Shown here: positions 55,266-64,000 of the stretch, piece after piece
Position numbering within the stretch: the stretch's first letter is position 1
How the letters are laid out: every line of letters starts with the position of its first letter
From: Pseudonocardia endophytica
GTDB taxonomy: Bacteria; Actinomycetota; Actinomycetes; Mycobacteriales; Pseudonocardiaceae
Reading direction: 5' to 3'
DNA length: 64,000 nucleotides
NCBI RefSeq assembly: GCF_004339565.1
Contig: NZ_SMFZ01000001.1
Span: 620,001-684,000, forward strand
The notes under the pieces: model-generated
The model's database searches: none
The model's input: only the letters and a program-made list of their open reading frames with translations
Told to the model about the DNA's origin: nothing
Program-made: the position numbers and the translations under genes

Positions 55266-56003
55266 TCAGGGACGGCCCTCCGCCGCGGCGGGTGTCGCCG
55301 AGGGCTGCGCGGGTGGTGCCGCGGGCGCGGCGGGCCTGCTGCCCGGCGGCTGGGTCGGCGCGAGCGCCGGGATGACCCGCTGGGCCAGGTCGGGCAACGT
55401 CTCCGCGGCCGACCGGTTCTGGCCGGGCGCCGCCTTCGGGAGCACGAACGTCAGGGTGTCCACGCCGTAGGACACGGCGAGCGTCGACTCGTCGGCCTGC
55501 TCGACGAACACCGCGGGCGCGCCGGCCACGGTCAGGTCCTTCGACGACATCGCGCCGCTGCGCTCGGCGTTCGTGTTCGACCGCCACTGCGCCGATGCCG
55601 CGGCGGCGTCCGAGTACCGGCCGATGTTCAGCTGGTAGAGCACCGGGCCGGTGTCGCCCTGACCGGTCGCGCGGTAGGTGCACGCGACACGCTCGGTGCG
55701 CTTGACCGCGGGCTCCGGGACACCGCGGACGGTCTTGACGTTCACCGCGCCGAGCGGCTGGCCGAACAGCGCACCGGCCTGCTCGACGGACATCAGCCGG
55801 GCGCAGTCGTCCGGCAGGGCGATCTTGATCGGCGCGGCGCCGGGAGCGGGACGGCTCGGGTCGGCGGCCGGGAACGTGGGCACGGCGATGCTCGGGTCGC
55901 CGGACGCCGTCGAACATCCGGTCAGGACACCGACCGCCAGGGCCGCGAGAGCGATCAGGGACAGAGATCCGGACCGCGTCCGGCGGGTCGAACGGCCGGC
56001 CAT
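55266..56003 (-). CDS. DUF3558-type lipoprotein
   Basis: 245 residues. The lipobox 'GVLTGC' follows a signal sequence with an Arg-rich start. The mature domain has 'LPDDCARLMSVEQAGALFG', 'RVACTYRATGQGD', 'LYQLNIGRYSDAAAASAQWRSN' and 'AVFVEQADESTLAVSYGVDTLTF', consistent with DUF3558 of Pseudonocardiaceae and mycobacteria, with one predicted disulfide. A Pro/Ala tail ends the protein. The function is unknown. It precedes coaE by 30 bp. Confidence 0.82.
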   Translation of the reverse strand: MAGRSTRRTRSGSLSLIALAALAVGVLTGCSTASGDPSIAVPTFPAADPSRPAPGAAPIKIALPDDCARLMSVEQAGALFGQPLGAVNVKTVRGVPEPAVKRTERVACTYRATGQGDTGPVLYQLNIGRYSDAAAASAQWRSNTNAERSGAMSSKDLTVAGAPAVFVEQADESTLAVSYGVDTLTFVLPKAAPGQNRSAAETLPDLAQRVIPALAPTQPPGSRPAAPAAPPAQPSATPAAAEGRP

Positions 56004-56146
56004 GCGTCAATCTTGGCGCGGGCCGGTGATCGAATCACGTGACCGTGCCGGATCGTGGCCGACCGGTGCCGAACTGTGACCTCACCACGGTGTGCCGTGC
56101 GGGACACGCCGGGGTCTGCGACACAGAGCCAGAGGCCGAACGGCCG

Positions 56147-56180
56147 AAGGGCCCGGCGACCTGTAGGTCACCGGGCCCTT
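56147..56180 (-). terminator. rpsA terminator hairpin
   Basis: AAGGGCCCGG/CCGGGCCCTT and GACCT/AGGTC make a 15-bp stem with one internal mismatch and a GT loop. It begins 22 bp after the rpsA stop. Confidence 0.85.
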
Positions 56181-56201
56181 GGCTGGACTACCTGTGCGCG
56201 A

Positions 56202-57698
56202 TCACGCTCCGCCGGAGAGCTTCTCCCGCAGAGCCGCGAGCTGCTCGTCGCTGGCCAGCGAGCCGCCGCTCTCGGCCTGCTGCGGCTGGCTGTCGCCACC
56301 GCCGGTGCTCGAGGAGCCGCCGCCCGAGGAGTAGTTCGCCGCTGCAGCCTCGTCGCCGCCCTCCGCCTCGGCCTCTGCGGCCTTGCGGATCTGCGTCATG
56401 TGCTGCTCGTAGCGCTCGTGCGCCTCGGCGTACTGGCCCTCCCAGGCCGAGCGGGCCTCGTCGTAGCCTTCCTTCCACTCGCCGGTGTCGACGTCGAAGC
56501 CCTCGGGGTAGATGTAGTTCCCCTGGTCGTCGTACTCGGCGGCCATGCCGTAGCGCGTCGGGTCGAACTCGGTGTCGACCGTCATGCCCTCGTTGGCCTG
56601 CTTGAGCGACAGCGAGATCCGGCGACGGTCCAGGTCGATGTCGATGACCTTGACCATGCAGTCGTCGCCGACCTGGACGACCTGCTCCGGCACCTCGACG
56701 TGGCGCTCGGCCAGCTCGGAGATGTGCACCAGGCCCTCGATACCCTCCTCGACGCGGACGAACGCGCCGAACGGCACCAGCTTCGTGACCTTGCCCGGGA
56801 CGATCTGGCCGATCGCGTGGGTCCGGGCGTACAGACGCCACGGGTCTTCCTGGGTCGCCTTGAGCGACAGGGAGACCCGCTCGCGGTCCAGGTCCACGTC
56901 GAGCACCTCGACGGTGACCTCCTGGCCCACCTCGACGACCTCGCTCGGGTGGTCGATGTGCTTCCAGGACAGCTCGGACACGTGCACCAGGCCGTCGACA
57001 CCACCGAGGTCGACGAACGCACCGAAGTTGACCACCGACGAGACGACGCCCTTGCGGACCTGACCGCGCTGCAGCTGGTTGAGGAACTCGCTGCGGACCT
57101 CGGACTGGGTCTGCTCCAGCCAGGCGCGGCGGGACAGGACCACGTTGTTGCGGTTCTTGTCCAGCTCGATGATCTTGGCCTCGATCTTGCGGCCGACGTA
57201 CGGCTGGAGGTCGCGCACGCGGCGCATCTCGACCAGCGAGGCCGGCAGGAAGCCGCGGAGCCCGATGTCCAGGATCAGGCCGCCCTTGACGACCTCGATG
57301 ACGGTGCCCTCGACCGGCTCGTCGGCCTCCTTCAGCGCCTCGATCGTGCCCCAGGCGCGCTCGTACTGGGCGCGCTTCTTGGACAGGATCAGGCGGCCTT
57401 CCTTGTCCTCCTTCTGGAGGACAAGAGCCTCGACGAACTCGCCGACCTCGACGACCTCTGCGGGGTCGACGTCGTGCTTGATCGACAGCTCGCGCGAGGG
57501 GATGACGCCCTCGGTCTTGTAGCCGATGTCGAGCAGGACCTCGTCACGGTCGACCTTGACGATGGTGCCCTCGACGATGTCGCCATCGTTGAAGTACTTG
57601 ATCGTCTGGTCGATGGCGGCGAGGAAGTCCTCCTCCGACCCGATGTCGTTGACGGCGACCTGCGGCGTGGTCGGGGCGGCGGTGGTGTCGGTGGACAT
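56202..57698 (-). CDS. rpsA: 30S ribosomal protein S1
   Basis: 498 residues, with four S1 domains, as in actinobacterial S1. Domain starts are visible at 'GDIVEGTIVKVDRDEVLLDIGYKTEGVIP', 'VEGTVIEVVKGGLILDIGLRGFLPAS', 'RKGVVSSVVNFGAFVDLGGVDGLVHVSE' and 'VPGKVTKLVPFGAFVRVEEGIEGLVHISE'. A disordered Ser/Gly/Gln tail follows. It binds mRNA on the 30S subunit. ATG at 57698 (MSTDTTAAP) is chosen with GGAG 11 nt upstream. The gap to 57980 holds the leader and divergent promoters. Confidence 0.97.
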   Translation of the reverse strand: MSTDTTAAPTTPQVAVNDIGSEEDFLAAIDQTIKYFNDGDIVEGTIVKVDRDEVLLDIGYKTEGVIPSRELSIKHDVDPAEVVEVGEFVEALVLQKEDKEGRLILSKKRAQYERAWGTIEALKEADEPVEGTVIEVVKGGLILDIGLRGFLPASLVEMRRVRDLQPYVGRKIEAKIIELDKNRNNVVLSRRAWLEQTQSEVRSEFLNQLQRGQVRKGVVSSVVNFGAFVDLGGVDGLVHVSELSWKHIDHPSEVVEVGQEVTVEVLDVDLDRERVSLSLKATQEDPWRLYARTHAIGQIVPGKVTKLVPFGAFVRVEEGIEGLVHISELAERHVEVPEQVVQVGDDCMVKVIDIDLDRRRISLSLKQANEGMTVDTEFDPTRYGMAAEYDDQGNYIYPEGFDVDTGEWKEGYDEARSAWEGQYAEAHERYEQHMTQIRKAAEAEAEGGDEAAAANYSSGGGSSSTGGGDSQPQQAESGGSLASDEQLAALREKLSGGA

Positions 57699-57980
57699 GT
57701 AGTGGGGTGCTCCGGTGGTTTGCTGTGCGTAGGCGGTCCGGTCGGCCCGACCGGGGTGGTCGATCACTTGCTGCGACGTTGTAACAGTCACCTTCTGGCG
57801 TCGATTCCCGTGGTCGGAGAATCGTCATCGGCGTACGTTCGAGTGCGGTGCCCGTGCGGCGTCCGCGAACATCAGCCACGTTGACCACGAGTGTGTCCCA
57901 TGCTACGCGGGGCCGGATCGGCGGGGCAACGCGGGTCCCCGGGTCGAGCTGCGGAGATGCACCCGGCACGCTGGTCGTCG

Positions 57981-58805
57981 ATGAACGCCGAGGAGATCGT
58001 CGGGACGGCGGGCGTCGCCCGCCGCGCGGTGTCGTCCGCGGAGTCCGAGCGGGCCAGCCGCGCGTGGTGGGACGCCGACGCCGACGACTACCTCGACGAG
58101 CACGCCCGCGACATCGGCGAGACGGCGTTCGTGTGGTGTCCGGAGAACCTGCGTGAGGACGACGCGCAGCTGCTCGGCGCCCCGGACGAGCTGCGCGGGA
58201 AGCGCGTGCTGGAGGTGGGCTGCGGCTCGGCCCCGTGCAGCCGCTGGCTGGCCGCGCACGGTGCGCGCCCGGTCGGTCTCGACCTGTCGTCGTCGATGCT
58301 GCGACACGCCACCGCGGCGAACCGGCGCGCCGGGATCGAGGTCCCGCTCGTGCAGGCCGGCGCCGAACACCTGCCGTTCGCCGACGCGTCGTTCGACGTG
58401 GCCTGTTCGGCGTTCGGGGCGATCCCGTTCGTGGCCGAGCCCGGGCTCGTGATGCGGGAAGTGGCCCGGGTGCTGCGCCCCGGCGGACGGTTCGTGTTCG
58501 CCGTCAACCACCCGGTGCGCTGGGTCTTCCCGGACGACCCCGGGCCGGCCGGGCTGACCGTCGGACAGTCCTACTTCGACCGGACGCCCTACCTCGAGGT
58601 CGACGCCCACGGCGCGGCGACCTACGTCGAGCACCACCGCACGCTCGGCGACCGGGTGCGCGACGTCGTCGGCGCCGGTCTGGTGCTCGAGGACCTGGTG
58701 GAGCCGGAGTGGCCGGAGGGCCACGAGCGGATCTGGGGCCAGTGGTCGCCGCTGCGCGGCCGCCTGCTCCCCGGCACCGCGATCTTCGTGACCCGCAGGC
58801 CCTGA
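57981..58805 (+). CDS. class I SAM-dependent methyltransferase
   Basis: 274 residues. The SAM motif is 'VLEVGCGSAPCSRWLAAHG' (near residue 80), followed by 'PVGLDLSSSMLRHA', 'AEHLPFADASFDVACSAFGAIPFV' and 'EVARVLRPGGRFVFAVNHPVRW'. This is the ubiE/SmtA-like methyltransferase pattern. Relatives are conserved in mycobacteria; the substrate is unknown. ATG at 57981 is used, and ATG at 57957 is an alternative. Confidence 0.9.
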   Translation: MNAEEIVGTAGVARRAVSSAESERASRAWWDADADDYLDEHARDIGETAFVWCPENLREDDAQLLGAPDELRGKRVLEVGCGSAPCSRWLAAHGARPVGLDLSSSMLRHATAANRRAGIEVPLVQAGAEHLPFADASFDVACSAFGAIPFVAEPGLVMREVARVLRPGGRFVFAVNHPVRWVFPDDPGPAGLTVGQSYFDRTPYLEVDAHGAATYVEHHRTLGDRVRDVVGAGLVLEDLVEPEWPEGHERIWGQWSPLRGRLLPGTAIFVTRRP

Positions 58806-58812
58806 CCGGCCC

Positions 58813-59403
58813 TCAGACCGGTACGACCGCGCCGGACTCCAGGTCGTAGCGCATCCCGACGATCGTCAGCCGGCCGTTGCAGATCGCGCCGGACAGTGAC
58901 GGGTCGGCGGTCAGCTGCGCGACCACCCGTCGCACGTTGGCGTCCACCGCCGTCGCGACGTCGGCGTCCGGGTCGGAGCCGTCGCCGACGCACACCGGCA
59001 CGATGTCGCCGACGAGTGCGCCCAGCGTCGCGGGAGCGGGCAGGGGCTCGCCGCCCGCGACCGAGACCGCCGCCTTGACCGCGCCGCATCGCGAGTGACC
59101 GAGCACCACGAGCAGCGAGATGCCCAGTGCACCGGCTCCGAACGCGAGCGTGCCCCGCACGGCGTCGTCGACCACCTGCCCCGCGGTGCGGACCACGAAC
59201 AGGTCGCCGAGTCCGAGGTCGAACACCAGCTCGGCAGGGACCCGGGAGTCCGCGCAGCAGAGGACCATCGCCATCGGCTCCTGGCCGGAGACGACCGACG
59301 CCCGCACCTCGGCGGACCTCCTCGGGTCGTCACGCTCGTCGCGCTGCCAGCGCTCGTTGCCCTCCCGCAGCATCCGCAACGCCTGCTCGGCACCGTCCTG
59401 CAC
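58813..59403 (-). CDS. beta-class carbonic anhydrase
   Basis: 196 residues. The zinc ligands are in 'MVLCCADSRVPAELVFDLGLGDLFVVRTAGQ' (Cys of CxDxR) and 'VLGHSRCGAVKAA' (His and Cys of HxxC), with the conserved 'RTAGQVVDD'. It interconverts CO2 and bicarbonate in the cytosol. GTG at 59403 is chosen with AGAGG 8 nt upstream; GTG 59412 is also possible. It converges on the methyltransferase gene, 7 bp apart. Confidence 0.95.
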   Translation of the reverse strand: MQDGAEQALRMLREGNERWQRDERDDPRRSAEVRASVVSGQEPMAMVLCCADSRVPAELVFDLGLGDLFVVRTAGQVVDDAVRGTLAFGAGALGISLLVVLGHSRCGAVKAAVSVAGGEPLPAPATLGALVGDIVPVCVGDGSDPDADVATAVDANVRRVVAQLTADPSLSGAICNGRLTIVGMRYDLESGAVVPV

Positions 59404-59650
59404 CGCACCCACCTCTCGCCGACCCGTCCAGGATGATCGACACGCTAGGGAGCGGCGTCCGGCGCGGCAAGGAAGGCGGCCGTGATCTGGTCCGTGCGCG
59501 ACCATCGCCGGGAGGGGTCGGGTGCCCGTCGGCGACGTGCTCACCCGAGCGCTGCCGGATCGTGCGCCGCATCCCTCGGCCTCGACGGCGGGATGACCGA
59601 CGTCCGACCGGTGGGCCGAGGCCCGGGTCGGGCGCGGATAGGGTTCGCCG

Positions 59651-60076
59651 GTGCCGATCGATCCCTCGCAGCTCCCCGAGATGTCGCCGGACATGGCGGC
59701 CGAACAGCTCGCCACCCGGATGGGCCTCGAGCTCGTCACGCTCGAGCTCGACCGCGTCGTCGGGCAGATGCCGGTGGCCGGGAACCGGCAGCCGTACGGG
59801 CTGCTGCACGGCGGTGCCAGCGCGGTACTGGCCGAGACGCTCGGATCCGTTCTGGCCGCACTGAACGCGTTACCGGAGCGCTTTCCGGTCGGTCTGGAAC
59901 TGGCCTGCACACATCATCGGTCGGCCACCGAGGGACGGGTGATCGGGACCGCACGTCCGTTGCACGTGGGCCGCTCGACGTCGACGTCCGAAATCGTGAT
60001 CGTCGACGAGCAGGATCGCCGCATCTGCACCGCGAAGCTCACCTGCCTGCACCGGGACACCCGCCCGCAGATCTGA
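59651..60076 (+). CDS. hotdog-fold acyl-CoA thioesterase (PaaI/MenI type)
   Basis: 141 residues. 'NRQPYGLLHGGASAVLAETLGSVLA' carries the HGG and Glu of the PaaI active site, and 'GLELACTHHRSATEGRVIGTARPLHVGRSTSTSEIVIVDEQDRRICTAKLTCL' completes the sheet. It hydrolyses a CoA thioester; the substrate is unknown. The start is GTG. It is divergent from the carbonic anhydrase; the 247-bp gap contains no other gene. Confidence 0.92.
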   Translation: MPIDPSQLPEMSPDMAAEQLATRMGLELVTLELDRVVGQMPVAGNRQPYGLLHGGASAVLAETLGSVLAALNALPERFPVGLELACTHHRSATEGRVIGTARPLHVGRSTSTSEIVIVDEQDRRICTAKLTCLHRDTRPQI

Positions 60077-60313
60077 TGTTACGAATCGGAATCGTCGCAG
60101 CTAACCGGTAACGAACGGGCGGCCTCCGGCGACATCCGACCGTCAGCAACCCCTCTGACACACATCCGGCGCTCCGTCACGATGTGGATACAAGAACAAT
60201 CCGGGAACTGTTCGCGGACCGATCCCGCGGCTAGTTTCCGGCTCGGACTCCGGCCCGGGGGCGGAGGAGGGGCCCGCCACTGGAGCGGGGAACGGTCTTC
60301 TATGGAGGAGAAC

Positions 60314-61552
60314 TTGTTCAGATCACGGCGTGCTGCCGTCCTGGCCGGCGGGGTCGCGCTGACCCTCGCCCTCGCCGGATGCGCGGCCAACTCGGGCGGC
60401 GGCGGCGATCAGGGGGGCGGCCAGGGTAACCGGCCGGACATTCCCGCCGTCACGTCACTGCCGGTGCCGGCGAACGCCGCCAATCCGGCCGGCAACGGCC
60501 AGGCGACCTGCGCACCCACCACGACGATCGCCTACGCGGGCGCCAAGACGGGCAGCAACGCGCAGCTCGGCGTCAACATCGTCAACGGCGTCCAGCTCGC
60601 CGTGAACCAGCACAACCAGGCGAACCCCAACTGCCAGGTGCAGCTCAAGCAGTTCGACACCGAGGGCACGCCGGACAGGGCGCCCGGCATCGTCACCCAG
60701 GTCGCCAGCGAGCAGGGCATCATCGGTGTCGTCGGTCTGCCGTTCTCCGGTGAGTCGAAGGCGACCGGCGCGATCTTCCAGCAGGCCGGTCTCGCGCACC
60801 TGACCCCGTCCGCGACCAACCCGGCGCTGACCAAGAACGGCTGGACGACGTTCTTCCGCGCGCTGGCCAACGACAACGTGCAGGGTCCGGCCGCCGCAAA
60901 GTTCATGTCCGGCAAGCTCGGCGCCAAGAAGGTCTGCGTCATCCAGGACGACTCGGACTACGGCACCGGTCTCGCCAAGGCGACGAACGACGCGCTCGCG
61001 TCGTCCGGTGTGGACGCCAGCTGCCAGGACAAGGTGACCACCGGGCAGAAGGACTTCGCCGCGGTCGTCTCCAAGGTCGTCGCCGCGCAGCCGCAGGTCG
61101 TGTTCTACTCCGGCTACTACGCCGAGGGCGCCCCGCTGGACCAGCAGCTGTCCAACCGTGGCTTCAACGGCACGTTCCTCGGGCCGGACGGCGTGAAGGA
61201 CGCGGAGTTCATCAAGCTGGCGGGCGACGCGTCGAACAACGCGTTCTTCACCTGCCCGTGCACGCCGGGTGAGCTCGTCCCGCAGTTCGCCGACGCGTAC
61301 AAGGGCGTCTCGGGCGGCAGCGCGCCGGGCACGTACTCGCTGGAGGGCTACGACTCCACGACGATCCTGCTCAAGGCGATCGACTCCGGTGCCAAGGACC
61401 GGGCGGCCGTCCTGAACTACGTGAAGAACTACAACGGCGCCGGGTACTCCAAGGAGTTCAAGTGGGACGCCACCGGCGAGCTGGCCACCACCAAGGTCTT
61501 CGGATACAAGGTGGACAACGGCCAGATCGTCCCCATCGGCGAGATCAGCTGA
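60314..61552 (+). CDS. livK: branched-chain amino-acid ABC transporter substrate-binding lipoprotein
   Basis: About 412 residues. A lipoprotein signal with lipobox 'ALAGC' is followed by a Gly-rich linker. The periplasmic-binding fold type I is recognisable: 'TTTIAYAGAKTGSNAQLGVNIVNGVQLAVNQHN', 'GIIGVVGLPFSGESKATGAIFQQAG', 'VCVIQDDSDYGTGLAKA', 'FLGPDGVKDAEFIKLAG' and 'YSLEGYDSTTILLKAI'. TTG at 60314 is taken as start because GGAGGAG lies 3 nt before it and the ATG at 60302 overlaps that site, adding two acidic residues before the signal. The ligand may not be a branched-chain amino acid. Confidence 0.92.
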   Translation: MFRSRRAAVLAGGVALTLALAGCAANSGGGGDQGGGQGNRPDIPAVTSLPVPANAANPAGNGQATCAPTTTIAYAGAKTGSNAQLGVNIVNGVQLAVNQHNQANPNCQVQLKQFDTEGTPDRAPGIVTQVASEQGIIGVVGLPFSGESKATGAIFQQAGLAHLTPSATNPALTKNGWTTFFRALANDNVQGPAAAKFMSGKLGAKKVCVIQDDSDYGTGLAKATNDALASSGVDASCQDKVTTGQKDFAAVVSKVVAAQPQVVFYSGYYAEGAPLDQQLSNRGFNGTFLGPDGVKDAEFIKLAGDASNNAFFTCPCTPGELVPQFADAYKGVSGGSAPGTYSLEGYDSTTILLKAIDSGAKDRAAVLNYVKNYNGAGYSKEFKWDATGELATTKVFGYKVDNGQIVPIGEIS

Positions 61553-61577
61553 TCCTCCCCATCCGGTAGTCGAACCA

Positions 61578-61624
61578 CGGGCATGTCCGCTCCGGACCAC
61601 GACGGTCCGGAGCGGGCATGCCCG
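61578..61624 (+). terminator. 21-bp hairpin between livK and livH
   Basis: CGGGCATGTCCGCTCCGGACC pairs with the segment 61604-61624 around an ACGAC loop; only one pair is a wobble. It lies 26 bp after livK and 20 bp before livH. The usual role is to raise binding-protein message over the permease message. Confidence 0.8.
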
Positions 61625-61643
61625 TCGCACGTGAGGAACACCC

Positions 61644-62663
61644 GTGCTCCTGACCCACCTCCTCGCCGACACCACCGTGCTCGCGCAGGACTCGAACTGG
61701 ATCACCTTCGACGTCGACGGCTTCCTGTCGCAGTTCTGGTCCAACACGTTCGACGGCCTCGCCTACGGCGCCATCTACGCGCTGATCGCGATGGGCTACA
61801 CGATGGTCTACGGCGTTCTCCAACTGATCAATTTCGCGCATTCCGAGGTCTTCATCGTCGGGGCGTACGCGCTGTTCTTCACACTCGCCGCGCTCGGCTT
61901 CGGCCCGTCCCAGCCGGACCTCCCGCTGATCGCGCTGGTCGGTGACCTGGTGCTGGCGATGCTCGTGGCGATGCTCGCCGCGGGCGCGATCGCCGTCCTG
62001 CTGGAGCGCGTCGCCTACCGACCACTGCGACGCCGCAACGCCCCACGGCTGGCGTTCCTGATCACCGCGATCGGCGCCTCGTTCGCGCTCCAGTACCTGA
62101 TCTTCGCCTGGCGCGGCCCGAACCCGGAGGCGGCGCTGATCATGTTCCGCCCGGAGCCGGTGTTCGACGTGTTCGGCGCGATCATCGACAGCCAGCAGAT
62201 CGTGATCTTCGTGGCGGCGATCGTGATGTTCGTGATCGTCGACCAGTTCGTGAACCGGACCCGGCTCGGCCGCGGCCTGCGCGCCGTCGCCCAGGACCCG
62301 GACACCGCGACGCTGATGGGCGTCAACCGTGAGCGGGTCATCGTGCTGACGTTCCTGATCGGCGGCATCCTCGCCGGCGCGGCCGCCCTGTTCTACGTCA
62401 TGAAGGTGCCGGGCGGCGTGCAGTACAACGGCGGGTTCATCCTGGGCATCAAGGCGTTCGCCGCGGCCGTCCTCGGCGGCATCGGCAACATCCGGGGGGC
62501 GCTGCTCGGGGGCCTGATGCTCGGTGTGATCGGCAACTACGGGCAGACGTTGCTCGGCAACGCGCAGTGGACCGACGTCGTCGCGTTCGTCGTGCTGGTC
62601 GCGATCCTGATGATCAGGCCGACCGGCATCCTCGGCGAGTCGCTCGGAAAGGCACGGGTATGA
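61644..62663 (+). CDS. livH: branched-chain amino-acid ABC permease LivH
   Basis: 339 residues, eight or so membrane helices. The LivH signature 'YGAIYALIAMGYTMVYGVLQLINFAHSEVFIVGAYAL' is at residues 40-75, and 'GLRAVAQDPDTATLMGVNRERVIVLTFLIGGILAGAA' forms the ATPase-contact loop. A C-terminal family segment 'FILGIKAFAAAVLGGIGNIRGALLGGLMLG' is present. GTG start; the last codons overlap livM (ATGA). Confidence 0.95.
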   Translation: MLLTHLLADTTVLAQDSNWITFDVDGFLSQFWSNTFDGLAYGAIYALIAMGYTMVYGVLQLINFAHSEVFIVGAYALFFTLAALGFGPSQPDLPLIALVGDLVLAMLVAMLAAGAIAVLLERVAYRPLRRRNAPRLAFLITAIGASFALQYLIFAWRGPNPEAALIMFRPEPVFDVFGAIIDSQQIVIFVAAIVMFVIVDQFVNRTRLGRGLRAVAQDPDTATLMGVNRERVIVLTFLIGGILAGAAALFYVMKVPGGVQYNGGFILGIKAFAAAVLGGIGNIRGALLGGLMLGVIGNYGQTLLGNAQWTDVVAFVVLVAILMIRPTGILGESLGKARV

Positions 62664-63781
62664 CGGGCATCCGCGGACTGCGGGACAGGTGGAACTCGCT
62701 GCCCCGCGCGCAGCAGTGGCTGTGGCTGATCCCGCTGGTGGTGCTGATCTACGCGCTGCCGGTGCTGAACCCGCCGCTGATCACCACCGAGCCGGGGACG
62801 AACTTCCCGATCGCGATGTTCGACGCGGCGCGGTTCGCGCTGCTGGCGATCGGCCTGAACGTCGTCGTCGGCCAGGCGGGCCTGCTGGACCTCGGCTACG
62901 TCGGCTTCTTCGCCGTCGGCGCGTACTCAGCAGCGCTGCTGACCAGCCAGGACTCGGCGCTCACGCACATCCCGTACCTGTGGACGCTGCCGGTCGCGAT
63001 GGCCGTGACGATGCTGGCCGGGCTGCTGCTCGGCGGGCCGACGCTGCGGTTGCGCGGGGACTATCTGGCGATCGTCACGCTCGGGTTCGGTGAGATCATC
63101 CGGCTGCTGGCGACGATCGTCGGGCCGCTCAAGGGCCAGGTCGGGTTCCAGGGCGTCGGCCGCCCGCCGGGCACCGGCTCCGACGGGGAGCCGCTGTTCT
63201 CGAACGCGAACGGCACCACGTGGTACTGGCTGGTCGTCACGATCACGATCATCGTGCTGCTGGCGATGGGCAACCTGGAGCGCAGCCGCGTCGGCCGGGC
63301 CTGGATCGCGATCCGCGAGGACGAGGACGCCGCGCAGATCATGGGCGTGCCGACGGTCCGGTTCAAGCTGTGGGCGTTCGTCATCGGCGCCGCGATCGGC
63401 GGGCTGTCCGGCGCGCTGTTCGCCGGCCAGGTCGGCTTCGTCAACAACCAGAAGTTCGACGTGCCGACGTCCGTGCTGTTCCTCGCCGCCGTCATCCTCG
63501 GCGGGTCCGGCAACAAGGTCGGCGCGCTCGTCGGGGCGTTCCTGGTGTCCTACATCCCCAACCGGTTCGTCGAGCTGGCCGGGTACAAGTACCTGATCTT
63601 CGGCGTGGCGCTGATCGTGCTGATGGCGTTCCGCCCGCAGGGCCTGCTCGGTGCCCGCCAGCGTCTGCTGGCCTACGGACGACAGGCCTACCAACGGCTG
63701 ATCGGCAAGCCCGAGCAACTGGCGGCGGACAATCCGATGACCACGGAACCGTCCCAGACGGTCGAGGGAGGGACTCGATGA
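62660..63781 (+). CDS. livM: branched-chain amino-acid ABC permease LivM
   Basis: 373 residues, about nine helices. 'ALLAIGLNVVVGQAGLLDLGYVGFFAVGAYSAALL' is the LivM motif; 'LRLRGDYLAIVTLGFGEIIRLLATIV' and 'GRAWIAIREDEDAAQIMGVPTVRFKLWAFVIGAAIGGLSGALFAGQVGFV' give the ATPase-contact loop. It pairs with LivH. The start at 62660 and stop at 63781 both overlap neighbours by 4 bp. Confidence 0.95.
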   Translation: MTGIRGLRDRWNSLPRAQQWLWLIPLVVLIYALPVLNPPLITTEPGTNFPIAMFDAARFALLAIGLNVVVGQAGLLDLGYVGFFAVGAYSAALLTSQDSALTHIPYLWTLPVAMAVTMLAGLLLGGPTLRLRGDYLAIVTLGFGEIIRLLATIVGPLKGQVGFQGVGRPPGTGSDGEPLFSNANGTTWYWLVVTITIIVLLAMGNLERSRVGRAWIAIREDEDAAQIMGVPTVRFKLWAFVIGAAIGGLSGALFAGQVGFVNNQKFDVPTSVLFLAAVILGGSGNKVGALVGAFLVSYIPNRFVELAGYKYLIFGVALIVLMAFRPQGLLGARQRLLAYGRQAYQRLIGKPEQLAADNPMTTEPSQTVEGGTR

Positions 63782-64000
63782 GCGAGCCGCTCCAGGCGGG
63801 CGACCCGGACGCACCGGAGGGCAGCATCGTCGCCGAGCTCGCCCAGATGACCGACGCGGAGCGCGCCGAGCGCGAGTCCGAGGTCGCCGACGCCGTCGCG
63901 CCGGACCGGGAGATCGCCGTCGACGTCGGCGACACGCTCCTGCGGATGGAGAACGTGACCATGCGCTTCGGCGGCCTGGTCGCGCTCGACGACGTCTCGT
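63778..64000 (+). CDS. livG: branched-chain amino-acid ABC ATPase LivG, N-terminal part
   Basis: The gene starts at 63778 (ATGA overlap with livM) and is cut by the window end after 74 codons. An acidic leader of about 55 residues ('PEGSIVAELAQMTDAERAERE...DVGDTLLRMENVTMRFGGLVALDDVS') precedes the usual ABC start; Walker A would follow beyond the edge. The long acidic extension is unusual for LivG. Confidence 0.85.
   Translation, partial: MSEPLQAGDPDAPEGSIVAELAQMTDAERAERESEVADAVAPDREIAVDVGDTLLRMENVTMRFGGLVALDDVS

Overview
The window is about 72-75% GC and gene-dense. GTG, TTG and apparently CTG starts, TGA-overlap operons, Pro/Thr-rich Ser/Thr kinases, a DUF3558-type lipoprotein and a mycothiol-type maleylpyruvate isomerase fold all point to an actinomycete, most likely Pseudonocardiaceae (Pseudonocardia-like; inferred from gene content). 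The housekeeping backbone has the order known from Mycobacterium tuberculosis (rpsA, coaE, uvrB, uvrA, infC, rpmI, rplT, tsnR, pheS, pheT). Here uvrA and uvrB lie about 38 kb apart, with accessory genes between them. No tRNA, rRNA, CRISPR array, transposase or integrase was found.

Region 1 (1-8.6 kb): the translation operon infC-rpmI-rplT-tsnR-pheS-pheT on the minus strand, with a readable promoter, a long leader and an ATC start for infC, followed by a divergent methyltransferase and glycosyltransferase. Region 2 (8.7-27 kb): uvrA, then envelope and signalling genes: three transmembrane Ser/Thr kinases, a free-standing copy of one kinase sensor domain, three Asn-rich small secreted paralogues, a TetR/reductase pair with visible operators, an AraC regulator, rnhA and an S9 peptidase.

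Region 3 (27-43 kb) is the most unusual. A rubredoxin/diiron pair and two transporters lead into a complete PQQ cassette: a copper-less cupredoxin-like protein, a PQQ alcohol dehydrogenase, pqqA (31 codons), pqqB, pqqC, pqqD and pqqE. The dehydrogenase has the Asp-x-Asp signature of lanthanide-type quinoproteins, and neither it nor its neighbour has a visible export signal. Convergent with pqqE are a membrane-anchored Asp-rich protein and a CaCA-type cation exchanger. Further on is a TerC-family exporter behind a yybP-ykoY (Mn2+) riboswitch. A 16-bp dyad recurs upstream of three transporter genes (GDT1-like, MFS and CaCA). Together these suggest that divalent/trivalent metal handling and PQQ-dependent alcohol oxidation are linked here, which is inference.

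Region 4 (43-64 kb): a secreted hydrolase fused to an ABC ATPase with its repeat-bearing permease, a GAF regulator, a GT87 mannosyltransferase, uvrB, an ECF sigma/membrane partner pair, coaE fused to GrpB, rpsA, a beta-carbonic anhydrase, a thioesterase, and a branched-chain amino-acid type ABC operon (livK-H-M-G) that runs off the right edge.
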